Positions 18,406 through 24,600 of a DNA stretch of 64,000 nt are shown here, piece by piece (the stretch's first letter is position 1; every line of letters begins with the position of its first letter). The stretch comes from Phenylobacterium immobile (ATCC 35973). Its GTDB lineage: Bacteria; Pseudomonadota; Alphaproteobacteria; Caulobacterales; Caulobacteraceae. Where the stretch lies: positions 186,001 to 250,000 of the forward strand of contig NZ_CVJQ01000002.1 of assembly GCF_001375595.1 (NCBI RefSeq), given 5' to 3'. Below the pieces are notes generated by a model that saw only the letters and a list, made by a program, of their open reading frames with translations, did no database searches and was not told where the DNA came from. The translations under genes were made by a program, and so were the position numbers.

Positions 18406-19587
18406 CTAATTTTGGTTTTGTTGACTGGAAAGCGGCGCGCCCTCTTCTGCGGAGGGCTTGCGAATCATCAGTTGAAGCTTGTCCTCGTGGACGGCCGGAT
18501 CGACAGGCGCGTCGATCTCCGCCTGCCACCAGGCGTAGAAGCTGCGCTGCCCCATCTCGCTGACGAGATCAGAGATCTGGCCGGGGTAGTTGGATCGGCG
18601 CTCATGGCCGAGGCCCATCTGCAGGTTGAGCCCTGCGCGGCGGCGGCGGCGTCCGCGGCTGATCTTCGTGATTTGCGACCAGACCGCCTCGTGGTCCTGG
18701 GTCTCCATGCCGGTAGGCCCAAAATGCAGACTGCAACGGCGACGCTTGGCGTCCCTCACCGACTGCGGATCATTGGCGGCGACAAGACAGTAGGTATGAA
18801 CCTCCGTCTCATTCGCGCTGACCGGATGCCAGACGTGCAGGACGCCGATGTCTCCATCGAACGACAGGTTCGGGAAGATCGTTGCGCTGAGCGCCTTCAC
18901 CTCCGTCTCGGCATATTCGGCGCTCAACATCACCACGCCGCCGCCAGCCGCGGCCTGGAAGCCCTCGGTCAAGTTGGGTTCGCCCTTGTCTAGGGCGTCC
19001 GTCGTGGCCTTGGTGACGGTCAGGCGGCGGTACTGGTCGCCGCAGTAGGTCTCGACACCAAGCTTCCAGTTGCAGGTGAGCCTGGTCTTCAACGGCAGTT
19101 CGCCGTGAAAGACGACGCCGCCGGCGAAACTGTCGGCGATCAGGTCGAAGTACCAGGCGAACTCGCCCAGCTGCTCGCGGAAGGTCCGTGAGCCGCGGCC
19201 CACAAAGACGAAGCCGCGGTCAACCACCGCAGCGCCCATGCTTTTCAGTGGCACGCTGCCCTTGGCGCCGTCGCGGGTGTAGGCCCACCCGTGGCAGCCG
19301 CAGATCAGCTCTTCTGCGGAGCCTCGCGGCTCGGCGACAATCGACTCTTCCGAGCGCGCGCAGCGGTTCTCGTAGGCGCCGAGCACCCCGGCCGAATCCC
19401 GCCACAACACGACGGCCTTTCGGCCGACGCGCGTGACGTAGAATGCGCCGGGCTGTTCAACCCAACTCGCCGGACCGCCGAACAGCCAAGAGCGTGCGAA
19501 CGGTCCGTCGAGCTCCCGGCCGAGCAGGCCGGGATCGGAGTAGACTTCAGGACTGAGTTCGGCGGCTACGGTGTCGTAGTACGCCAT
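18406..19587 (-). CDS. ring-hydroxylating oxygenase alpha-subunit homologue lacking iron-site histidines
   Basis: A 393-residue protein with the two-domain layout of Rieske non-heme iron oxygenase alpha subunits: N-terminal Rieske domain (about 40-150) and C-terminal catalytic domain. Family landmarks are clear (LCNWKLGVE-like TCNWKLGVET, YCGDQY, CGCHGWAY), but key ligands are changed. The Rieske C-x-H is Cys76-Ala-Arg78, with Cys96-x2-His99 retained at the canonical x17 spacing. The catalytic D-x2-H-x4-H is Asp184-Gln-Tyr-Arg187-x4-Thr192. One cluster His and both mononuclear-iron His are therefore missing. It is otherwise full length with no frameshift, and lies 5 bp after the rhodanese-like gene. 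It probably cannot act as a normal oxygenase; a regulatory, scaffolding or new catalytic role is possible. Confidence 0.88.
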   Translation of the reverse strand: MAYYDTVAAELSPEVYSDPGLLGRELDGPFARSWLFGGPASWVEQPGAFYVTRVGRKAVVLWRDSAGVLGAYENRCARSEESIVAEPRGSAEELICGCHGWAYTRDGAKGSVPLKSMGAAVVDRGFVFVGRGSRTFREQLGEFAWYFDLIADSFAGGVVFHGELPLKTRLTCNWKLGVETYCGDQYRRLTVTKATTDALDKGEPNLTEGFQAAAGGGVVMLSAEYAETEVKALSATIFPNLSFDGDIGVLHVWHPVSANETEVHTYCLVAANDPQSVRDAKRRRCSLHFGPTGMETQDHEAVWSQITKISRGRRRRRAGLNLQMGLGHERRSNYPGQISDLVSEMGQRSFYAWWQAEIDAPVDPAVHEDKLQLMIRKPSAEEGAPLSSQQNQN

Positions 19588-19592
19588 CGATC

Positions 19593-19970
19593 TCAGCTAG
19601 CGGCTTTCTTCACCGGCGGCGGCTGGATGCCGTCCGAGATGGTTTCCGTGGTCTTGTCAGCTTCGATCCAGGCGTCATAGCCGCCGTCGAGGATCGCCAC
19701 GCCTTCGGTGTAGAAGCCAGAGTCCAGAGCAGCTTGAGCCGCTTCCAGGGACATGCCTTGGCCGTCGTCGTCGACGAACACCAGCTTGCGGTCCTTCGGG
19801 ACCTGGGCGTTGCGGCTGACGACTGAAGTCGCCGGCAGGTTCAGGGCGCCAGGGACGCGACCGCCGAAATAGTCGAAGGGCGGACGAACGTCGACGATCT
19901 GGGCGTCCGACGTGTTGATGAGCTTTTCGACGTCTTCAACGCTAAGACGCGCAATGTCGTTAGAAGCCAT
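19593..19970 (-). CDS. rhodanese-like domain protein without catalytic cysteine
   Basis: A 125-residue single-domain protein from the ATG at 19970, which follows GGGGAGG. The rhodanese fold is recognisable: AQIVDVRPPFDYFGGRVPGA near 24-42, then a strand and the active-site loop, then VAILDGGYDAWIEA. In active sulphurtransferases the loop is C-x2-G-x2-S; here it is Asp67-Asp68-Asp69-Gly70-Gln-Gly-Met-Ser, so the persulphide-forming Cys is replaced by Asp and persulphide chemistry is not expected. It is the first gene of the operon with the defective oxygenase alpha homologue, and a MarR-like operator lies about 100 bp upstream. Confidence 0.85.
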   Translation of the reverse strand: MASNDIARLSVEDVEKLINTSDAQIVDVRPPFDYFGGRVPGALNLPATSVVSRNAQVPKDRKLVFVDDDGQGMSLEAAQAALDSGFYTEGVAILDGGYDAWIEADKTTETISDGIQPPPVKKAAS

Positions 19971-20270
19971 TGTAGTACCTCCCCGCCCCCGTTTCGGGTG
20001 GCAAAAATTCGAGTGTCCCGTGCCTCGGACAGCGCCTCCGCTACGGGCGTCCGAAGGACTAGAATGTGTGGCTTGACATGGCAAGGGTCGGCGACAGATT
20101 TTCGCGGCGCCCCTGTCTCAGGCTAAGCTGGAAGCGCCAATTTCCTGAGGAAAGGCAATATGTTAGCTAGACCGCGGCAACCGCGCGCGCGCGGGCTTAA
20201 CTTGACCTCAATAGACGGTTTTACCGCTCAGGCTTGGTTGCCGGACATCCAATAGTCAGCTCGCCCAGTC
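19971..20270. other. 300-bp intergenic region upstream of the rhodanese operon
   Basis: It holds the promoter of the leftward operon, including the near-palindrome at 20072-20085. The rest, from 20090 to 20270, lies downstream of the marR stop and includes an AT-richer patch with an alternating GC run (GCGCGCGCG near 20190). No ORF or terminator with a T-tract was found. Confidence 0.4.
20072..20085. promoter_or_regulatory. candidate MarR operator before the rhodanese operon
   Basis: CTTGACATGGCAAG is a near-perfect palindrome differing by one base from the TTGCCATGGCAA core that precedes the marR gene. It lies 102 bp upstream of the rhodanese-like start, so it could overlap the promoter. 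Confidence 0.55.
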
Positions 20271-20882
20271 CTAGCTGGCGAAGCCTTCCATCGGCATCCG
20301 CGGCTCGGCGCGCTCGCGGGACGGCGAGGCTGCTGGGCTGGCCGCAGGACGAGCGTCCGAATGCGCCTGGATCGCGCCCGCGCGCAGCGCGTCAATGAAC
20401 AGGCTCGAGCCTGATGGCAGCTTTTCCTGGTTCATCAAGGGACCGAGAATGGTCCCGAACGCCTGGGCGTTTTCACCGATCAAATCGGCGAAATGCTTGT
20501 AGTAGGCCCGCAGAAACGGCTGGCTGGCGAGGTCGTAAGTCCGCACCCCCTCGGGCGTCAGGACCGCATAGGTGGCCCGACGGTCGGCCTCGGAGACCTC
20601 GCGCACCAGGAATCCCTTGGCTTGCAGAGCGTCCACCTGCCGGCTGATCCGGCTCTGGCTAAGAAGCGTGCCCGTCGCCAGGTCGATCAGCCGCATCCGG
20701 CCGTCGTTGTTCTTGAGGATGTGCAGGATCTCGAATTCCGGCAGCGACACGGGCGCCTCGGCCTTCAGCGCCTTATCCACCTGATCGGTGACCACCTTGA
20801 ACGCCTTGAGGAAGAGCCCCCAGACCATCCATTGCTCCCGCGGCGGGAATTCCAGAGCGGGCGCATCCGGCGACTTGGACAT
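20271..20882 (-). CDS. MarR-family transcriptional regulator
   Basis: A 203-residue regulator. The winged helix is seen as LPEFEILHILKNNDGRMRLIDLA, then LLSQSRISRQVDALQAKGFLVRE and the wing SEADRRATYAVLTPEG. The Pro/Ala-rich tail after 170 is longer than usual. MarR proteins dimerise on palindromes and release DNA on binding phenolic ligands. A palindrome (TTGCCATGGCAA) lies 80 bp upstream, implying autoregulation, and a close copy precedes the next operon downstream. The neighbourhood of ring-cleavage and oxygenase genes suggests an aromatic effector. Confidence 0.92.
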   Translation of the reverse strand: MSKSPDAPALEFPPREQWMVWGLFLKAFKVVTDQVDKALKAEAPVSLPEFEILHILKNNDGRMRLIDLATGTLLSQSRISRQVDALQAKGFLVREVSEADRRATYAVLTPEGVRTYDLASQPFLRAYYKHFADLIGENAQAFGTILGPLMNQEKLPSGSSLFIDALRAGAIQAHSDARPAASPAASPSRERAEPRMPMEGFAS

Positions 20883-20956
20883 GGGTCAGGATCCTTGGCG
20901 AGGCTCTCGACAGACTCAAACGACGTACGCTGTCAGGCTACCGAAACTTAGGGCGG

Positions 20957-20978
20957 CATATTTGCCATGGCAAGTATG
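20957..20978. promoter_or_regulatory. candidate MarR autoregulatory operator
   Basis: The 12-bp perfect palindrome TTGCCATGGCAA (20962-20973) is extended by CATA on the left (20957-20960) and TATG on the right (20975-20978), leaving only one unpaired position per arm (20961, 20974). It is about 75-95 bp upstream of the marR start. Confidence 0.65.
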
Positions 20979-21030
20979 ACGTATAGACGGCGCAGATAGC
21001 ACTGCGATCCCGTGGGCGCTTCAAACGCAA

Positions 21031-21063
21031 ACGGCGCGGGCTGCCTATGACAACCCGCGCCGT
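21031..21063 (-). terminator. hairpin after the oxygenase beta-subunit gene
   Basis: On the minus strand ACGGCGCGGGTTG (21063-21051) pairs with CAGCCCGCGCCGT (21043-21031), leaving one mismatch, and is followed by TTTGCGTTTG. It lies 25 bp past the beta-subunit stop. Confidence 0.65.
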
Positions 21064-21087
21064 CGCTGATAGGCGTTGGCCTGAAGC

Positions 21088-21633
21088 TTAGAAGAAGTTG
21101 CTCAGGTTGCGGGAGAGCAGAACGGTCTGCTCCAGATAGATGTTGCGGGTCTTGATCTTCAGTTCGCCGTCGACACGGACCAGCTCGTCAACGCGATGGC
21201 CGATCCAGTTGTCCTCTTCCGAGTTCAGACGCGTGCGATAGAAGTGGAAGTTCGAGGTGACCTTCAGCTTCTCGCCGTCATTCTCAAGAATACGGACGTT
21301 GTTGACCAGGTGGCGCTGGCGCGAGGGCGGATCTTCAGCCCAGGCGTAGCCGGTGTCGAGCTTCTTGATGCGGGCGACCAGCATGGCGTGGTCGTCGTCG
21401 AAGAAGGCGATTTCACCTGGACGCGTGAATTCGCGGTCCAGCTCGTTGCTGGTCTTCGTGCGACGAACCGGCATGAAATAGTGGCAGTCCTCGGTGAACA
21501 GCTTCAGCCATTCCGCGTAGTCGCGGTTGTCGAGGAGGCCAGCTTCCACGTAATAATATTGCTCGATTTCGTGCTGCAGCAGCAGGGCGTCGAGGTCCAG
21601 CTTCACGGCCGGCTTTTCAATCACGTCAACCAT
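21088..21633 (-). CDS. aromatic-ring-hydroxylating dioxygenase beta subunit
   Basis: A 181-residue cone-fold (SnoaL/NTF2-like) protein. The pattern EIEQYYYVEAGLLDNRDYAEWLKLFTEDCHYFMPV is the classic opening of BphE/NdoC-type small subunits, and LKIKTRNIYLEQTVLLSRNLSNFF is their usual end. Beta subunits are structural and pair with a catalytic alpha subunit to form alpha3beta3. No canonical alpha gene is in the window, and the only candidate partner is the His-deficient homologue at 18406-19587. It has its own Shine-Dalgarno (AAGGAGAA), a separate promoter region and a terminator. Confidence 0.92.
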   Translation of the reverse strand: MVDVIEKPAVKLDLDALLLQHEIEQYYYVEAGLLDNRDYAEWLKLFTEDCHYFMPVRRTKTSNELDREFTRPGEIAFFDDDHAMLVARIKKLDTGYAWAEDPPSRQRHLVNNVRILENDGEKLKVTSNFHFYRTRLNSEEDNWIGHRVDELVRVDGELKIKTRNIYLEQTVLLSRNLSNFF

Positions 21634-21974
21634 TCCTGTTGTTCTCCTTATCGGCCAAGGCCGTATTTAAAGCACGTGTCAGACCATCCCCATCGGGGTC
21701 GCGAGCTTGTCTTGCAGTGCGCGTTTAAAGAGCTGCGCCCGCCCGCGTTTCCCCCAAAAGCCGAGTTGCAGCCATTACGACCACATTCTTGCTGAGGCAA
21801 GGACTATCATCTTCACGTCTGATGTAAATGGCCTTCTAGCGCGTCCGGCCTCGCCATCCTCGCCGTCCCGAAGCATGGCTGGGAACAGCCGCGCGGGGCA
21901 CAGCTTTACTGTCTGGGGACGCCGACGCTATCACTCCCCGCCCGCCCCGGCCGCCAATGAGAACAGAGATCGCC
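21634..21974. other. 341-bp intergenic region, divergent promoters
   Basis: The region lies between the leftward beta-subunit gene and the rightward hypothetical gene. It is AT-richer than its surroundings around 21660-21830. There is a CACGTG-like GCACGTGTC at 21671 and an imperfect ATCCCCATCGGGGT inverted repeat near 21689. The TTGCCATGGCAA motif is not present. No convincing ORF or RNA gene was recognised. Confidence 0.35.
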
Positions 21975-22355
21975 ATGACCGTCGAACTTTCCGTCGCGAC
22001 CTACGGCTTCACCGTCCAGCGCAAGATCGCCGCCGACTCCTTGGAGTTTCGGATGTCCGACAAGGGCTGGAAGGATTCGGTCTGCCTCATCCATGGGCCA
22101 GACCCTTTGGAGATTCGCTGCGGCGTGCTGAGCGAAATCTGCGCGCCGGATCTGATGCAAGTCCCGGCCAAGGTTTACGGCGCCGATGGCGAACTGCGCG
22201 GCGAGTGGAGCGTGACAGGGGTCGACACCCAGACGGCCCAGGGCGCCGACGCTTTTCTCTACTTTGAAAACGACAACGGATTCTGGGAGGGTGTGACGCT
22301 CGCCTTCAGCCGAGATCGACTGGCGATCCATGAATTTGAGATAGATCCATTGTAA
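21975..22355 (+). CDS. hypothetical protein, 126 aa
   Basis: A small soluble acidic protein (MTVELSVATYGFTVQRKIAA ...) with alternating hydrophobic residues suggesting a beta-rich fold, e.g. FLYFENDNGFWEGVTLAFS. The ATG at 21975 was chosen over an in-frame ATG at 21957 because GAGA lies at a workable distance; both are plausible. No family was recognised. It is the first gene rightward in the cluster, followed by the GlcG/HbpS-like gene after a 149-bp gap containing two hairpins. Confidence 0.6.
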   Translation: MTVELSVATYGFTVQRKIAADSLEFRMSDKGWKDSVCLIHGPDPLEIRCGVLSEICAPDLMQVPAKVYGADGELRGEWSVTGVDTQTAQGADAFLYFENDNGFWEGVTLAFSRDRLAIHEFEIDPL

Positions 22356-22452
22356 TTTAACAGATAATCTGTCGGGTCCGCACGATCTGATACAGATGTA
22401 ACCCGCTGAAATTCTGGATCAGGCAGAATAGAAACCTAGCTTTGCTGAACCA

Positions 22453-22479
22453 CTTGCCATCGCCTCGGACGATGGCAAG
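22453..22479 (+). promoter_or_regulatory. 10-bp inverted repeat carrying MarR half-sites
   Basis: CTTGCCATCG (22453-22462) and CGATGGCAAG (22470-22479) are perfect reverse complements around CCTCGGA. The arms include TTGCCA and TGGCAA, the half-sites of the palindrome upstream of marR, here spaced by 13 bp. It could be an operator or an RNA hairpin. Confidence 0.45.
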
Positions 22480-22482
22480 GTG

Positions 22483-22499
22483 CCCTCCTTCATGGAGGG
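22483..22499 (+). promoter_or_regulatory. hairpin sequestering a Shine-Dalgarno
   Basis: CCCTCC (22483-22488) can pair with GGAGGG (22494-22499), which is the ribosome-binding site 5 nt before the ATG at 22505. A stable stem here would restrict initiation. Confidence 0.5.
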
Positions 22500-22504
22500 T
22501 TAAT

Positions 22505-22915
22505 ATGTCTGATCCAGTCGATCTCGTTCTCAAGGCGGCCGCCGAACACGCCAAGACGCTCGAACTGCGCGGCATCAGCATCGCGATTGTCGATACCGGC
22601 GGCGTGCTTTTGGCGTTCCGCCGCGCGCCGGGCATGCCGGGTCTCACCGCGGTGGTGGCCGAAGCCAAGGCCTGCACCTCGAACTTCACGGGAATGCCGA
22701 CGGCGCAGCTCGCCAAGGTCCAGGATCGCTGGCCCGGCCTCACCAATCCAATCTCTGCCCGCCTCGCTGAGCGCTTCACGCTCTACGCGGGGGGCCAGCC
22801 GGTGCGCGACCTCGCCCCCATCGGCGGCATTGGCGTCTCGGGCGGCACCCCTGAGCAGGACGACGAGATCGCCCTTCACGCCATCGAGGCCGCAAGGGCG
22901 GCGGCCAGCGCCTAG
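22505..22915 (+). CDS. GlcG/HbpS-family protein (DUF336, haem-degrading-like)
   Basis: A 136-residue protein of the GlcG/HbpS family: ISIAIVDTGGVLLAFRRAPG, AEAKACTSNFTGMPT, then PIGGIGVSGGTPEQDDEIA. The fold is known from HbpS (a haem-binding sensor partner) and from uncharacterised proteins in catabolic operons (GlcG, PduO C-domain). The role here is not determinable. The start ATG at 22505 has an ideal GGAGGG, which can be hidden by a hairpin. The gene precedes the paired MFS transporters and shares their direction. Confidence 0.88.
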   Translation: MSDPVDLVLKAAAEHAKTLELRGISIAIVDTGGVLLAFRRAPGMPGLTAVVAEAKACTSNFTGMPTAQLAKVQDRWPGLTNPISARLAERFTLYAGGQPVRDLAPIGGIGVSGGTPEQDDEIALHAIEAARAAASA

Positions 22916-22936
22916 AGTCTTACAAGCTTTGTTACA

Positions 22937-22962
22937 GAGGCCGCCGTTGCCGCGGCGGCCTC
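22937..22962 (+). terminator. GC-rich hairpin between the GlcG-like and transporter genes
   Basis: GAGGCCGCCG (22937-22946) pairs perfectly with CGGCGGCCTC (22953-22962) around TTGCCG. No T-tract follows, but an A-rich stretch does, so it may attenuate rather than terminate. Confidence 0.5.
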
Positions 22963-23010
22963 AACCGATAGAATAAAACGACAAAAAGAATAAAAATCGG
23001 GAGGTTAACA

Positions 23011-24540
23011 ATGCCGGCAGAGGCCAGAATCCGTCCCCCCGTGGGGCTGCTGACCAAGGTGCTGTACAGCTCCGGCGCCATGGCGAACCAGATAAAGCAG
23101 CAGGGCTTATCGATGCTCTTGCTGCTTTTTTACAATCAGGTGGTGGGTCTGGATCCACGTCTGATCTCCACCGCCATCATGATCGCCCTGATCTTCGACT
23201 CCATCGTTGATCCCCTGGTGGGCCAGATATCAGACAATTTCCGGTCGAGGCTTGGCCGGCGCCATCCCTTCATGTTCACCGCAGCCGCGCCGGTCGCGGT
23301 CGCCTTCTTCCTCATCTGGAATCCGCCGCACGGTTGGTCCGAAGGGGCGATCTTCGCCTACATGCTCACCTGTCTGCTGACGATCCGGCTGTTCGACACC
23401 TTCTTCGAATTGCCTTCGACCGCGCTCGCGCCAGAACTGGTCAGCGACTACGACCAGCGGACCAGGCTGCTGGCGATGCGCCAGGCGTTCGGCATCCTCG
23501 GCACGCTCGCCCTGCAGGTGAGCGTCTACCAGATCTTCATGCGACAGCATGCCGACGGCAGCGGCGGCGTCACGGTTCGCGAGGGCTACCCCGCCTTCGC
23601 CCTGGCCGCTGGCCTTTTCATCTTCGTGGTCATCGTCTTGTCCAGCGCCGGGACATTCCGGCAGATCCCGTTCCTCACCCAACCGCCCAAGCGTCCTGAG
23701 AAGGTCAACCTCGCCGCCATGGCCAGGGAAATCGGCGCCACCGTGCGGAACCGGTCCTTCGCGGTTGTCTGCATCGCCGGCATGGTGCTGGCGATCGGCA
23801 GCGGCATCACCACCAGCCTCAACGTCTACATGGGCCTCTTCTATTGGGGCTGGAACCAGAACCAGCTGACCATCCTGGTGGTGTTGCAAGTGATCTCCGG
23901 CATCGGCGGGGCTTTTATCGCCCCTGCGCTGGCGAAGCGCTTCGGCAAGCGGATCGGCGGCATCACCACCGGGACCATCGGGATCACGCTGTCGACCACG
24001 CCGGTCATTCTCGACCAGCTCGGCTTCATGCCCGCGCGGGGCGAAGACATCCTGTTCTACACCATGATGGTTTTCGTGCTGTCGACGCAGGCCTTCATGC
24101 TGGCGACCAGCGTGGCCATCCAGGCCATGATCGCCGACGTGGTCGAAGACGCTGCGGTGAAGACCGGTCGGCGTAGCGAGGGCCTGCTGTTCTCCGCCGA
24201 CAATCTGTTCAAGAAGGCGGTGTCCGGCGTCGGCGTCCTTGCCGCCGGCCAGATGCTGCACTTCGCCAACTTCCCGGAGAACGCCAAGGTCGTCGGCGTG
24301 TCGGCCGACGTTCTCAGCCACCTCGGCTGGACCTACGTCTTCGCCCTATGGTGCTTCAACGGCGGTTGCCTGGTGACGCTGTCGTTCTACACGATCGATC
24401 GCAAGAAACATGAGGCCAACGTCGCCAACCTGGAAGCGGCGGGCCTGGCTGCGCGCGAGGAGCCCGCCCTGGGCGCAGCGCGGGATAATCCGGCGCCGCT
24501 CTTCGGAACGGAGCCGGGCGTGCAGCCCAAACCAAGCTGA
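23011..24540 (+). CDS. MFS transporter, GPH-type sugar:cation symporter family (copy 1)
   Basis: A 509-residue inner-membrane transporter with about 12 hydrophobic segments, starting after GGGAGG. The N-terminal region (KQQGLSMLLLLFYNQVVGLD, DSIVDPLVGQISDNFRSRLG, RRHPFMF) matches the glycoside-pentoside-hexuronide:cation symporter pattern, including the conserved D-x3-DP-x2-G segment in helix 2. Such carriers are also found in sphingomonad and Caulobacter catabolic clusters for non-sugar substrates. It is followed 60 bp later by a close paralogue, so the pair arose by tandem duplication. Confidence 0.9.
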   Translation: MPAEARIRPPVGLLTKVLYSSGAMANQIKQQGLSMLLLLFYNQVVGLDPRLISTAIMIALIFDSIVDPLVGQISDNFRSRLGRRHPFMFTAAAPVAVAFFLIWNPPHGWSEGAIFAYMLTCLLTIRLFDTFFELPSTALAPELVSDYDQRTRLLAMRQAFGILGTLALQVSVYQIFMRQHADGSGGVTVREGYPAFALAAGLFIFVVIVLSSAGTFRQIPFLTQPPKRPEKVNLAAMAREIGATVRNRSFAVVCIAGMVLAIGSGITTSLNVYMGLFYWGWNQNQLTILVVLQVISGIGGAFIAPALAKRFGKRIGGITTGTIGITLSTTPVILDQLGFMPARGEDILFYTMMVFVLSTQAFMLATSVAIQAMIADVVEDAAVKTGRRSEGLLFSADNLFKKAVSGVGVLAAGQMLHFANFPENAKVVGVSADVLSHLGWTYVFALWCFNGGCLVTLSFYTIDRKKHEANVANLEAAGLAAREEPALGAARDNPAPLFGTEPGVQPKPS

Positions 24541-24600
24541 GTTCAACGCGGCTGACGACGGGCGAAAGACCCACGTCGGCCCACCATTGGGAGGAAGTCC

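Noticed and set aside
20180-20200. Alternating GCGCGCGCG run as a Z-DNA or regulatory element
   Set aside because: The run is only about 9-10 bp and such runs are expected at this GC content.
23230-24321. A 363-codon frame antisense to the first MFS transporter, with a partial counterpart opposite the second
   Set aside because: Both follow from the duplication and high GC3 of the transporter genes. The translations are His/Gln/Arg-rich without a domain.
24541-24600. The tandem transporters as an assembly duplication
   Set aside because: The copies differ at many synonymous and some amino-acid positions throughout, so they are true diverged paralogues.
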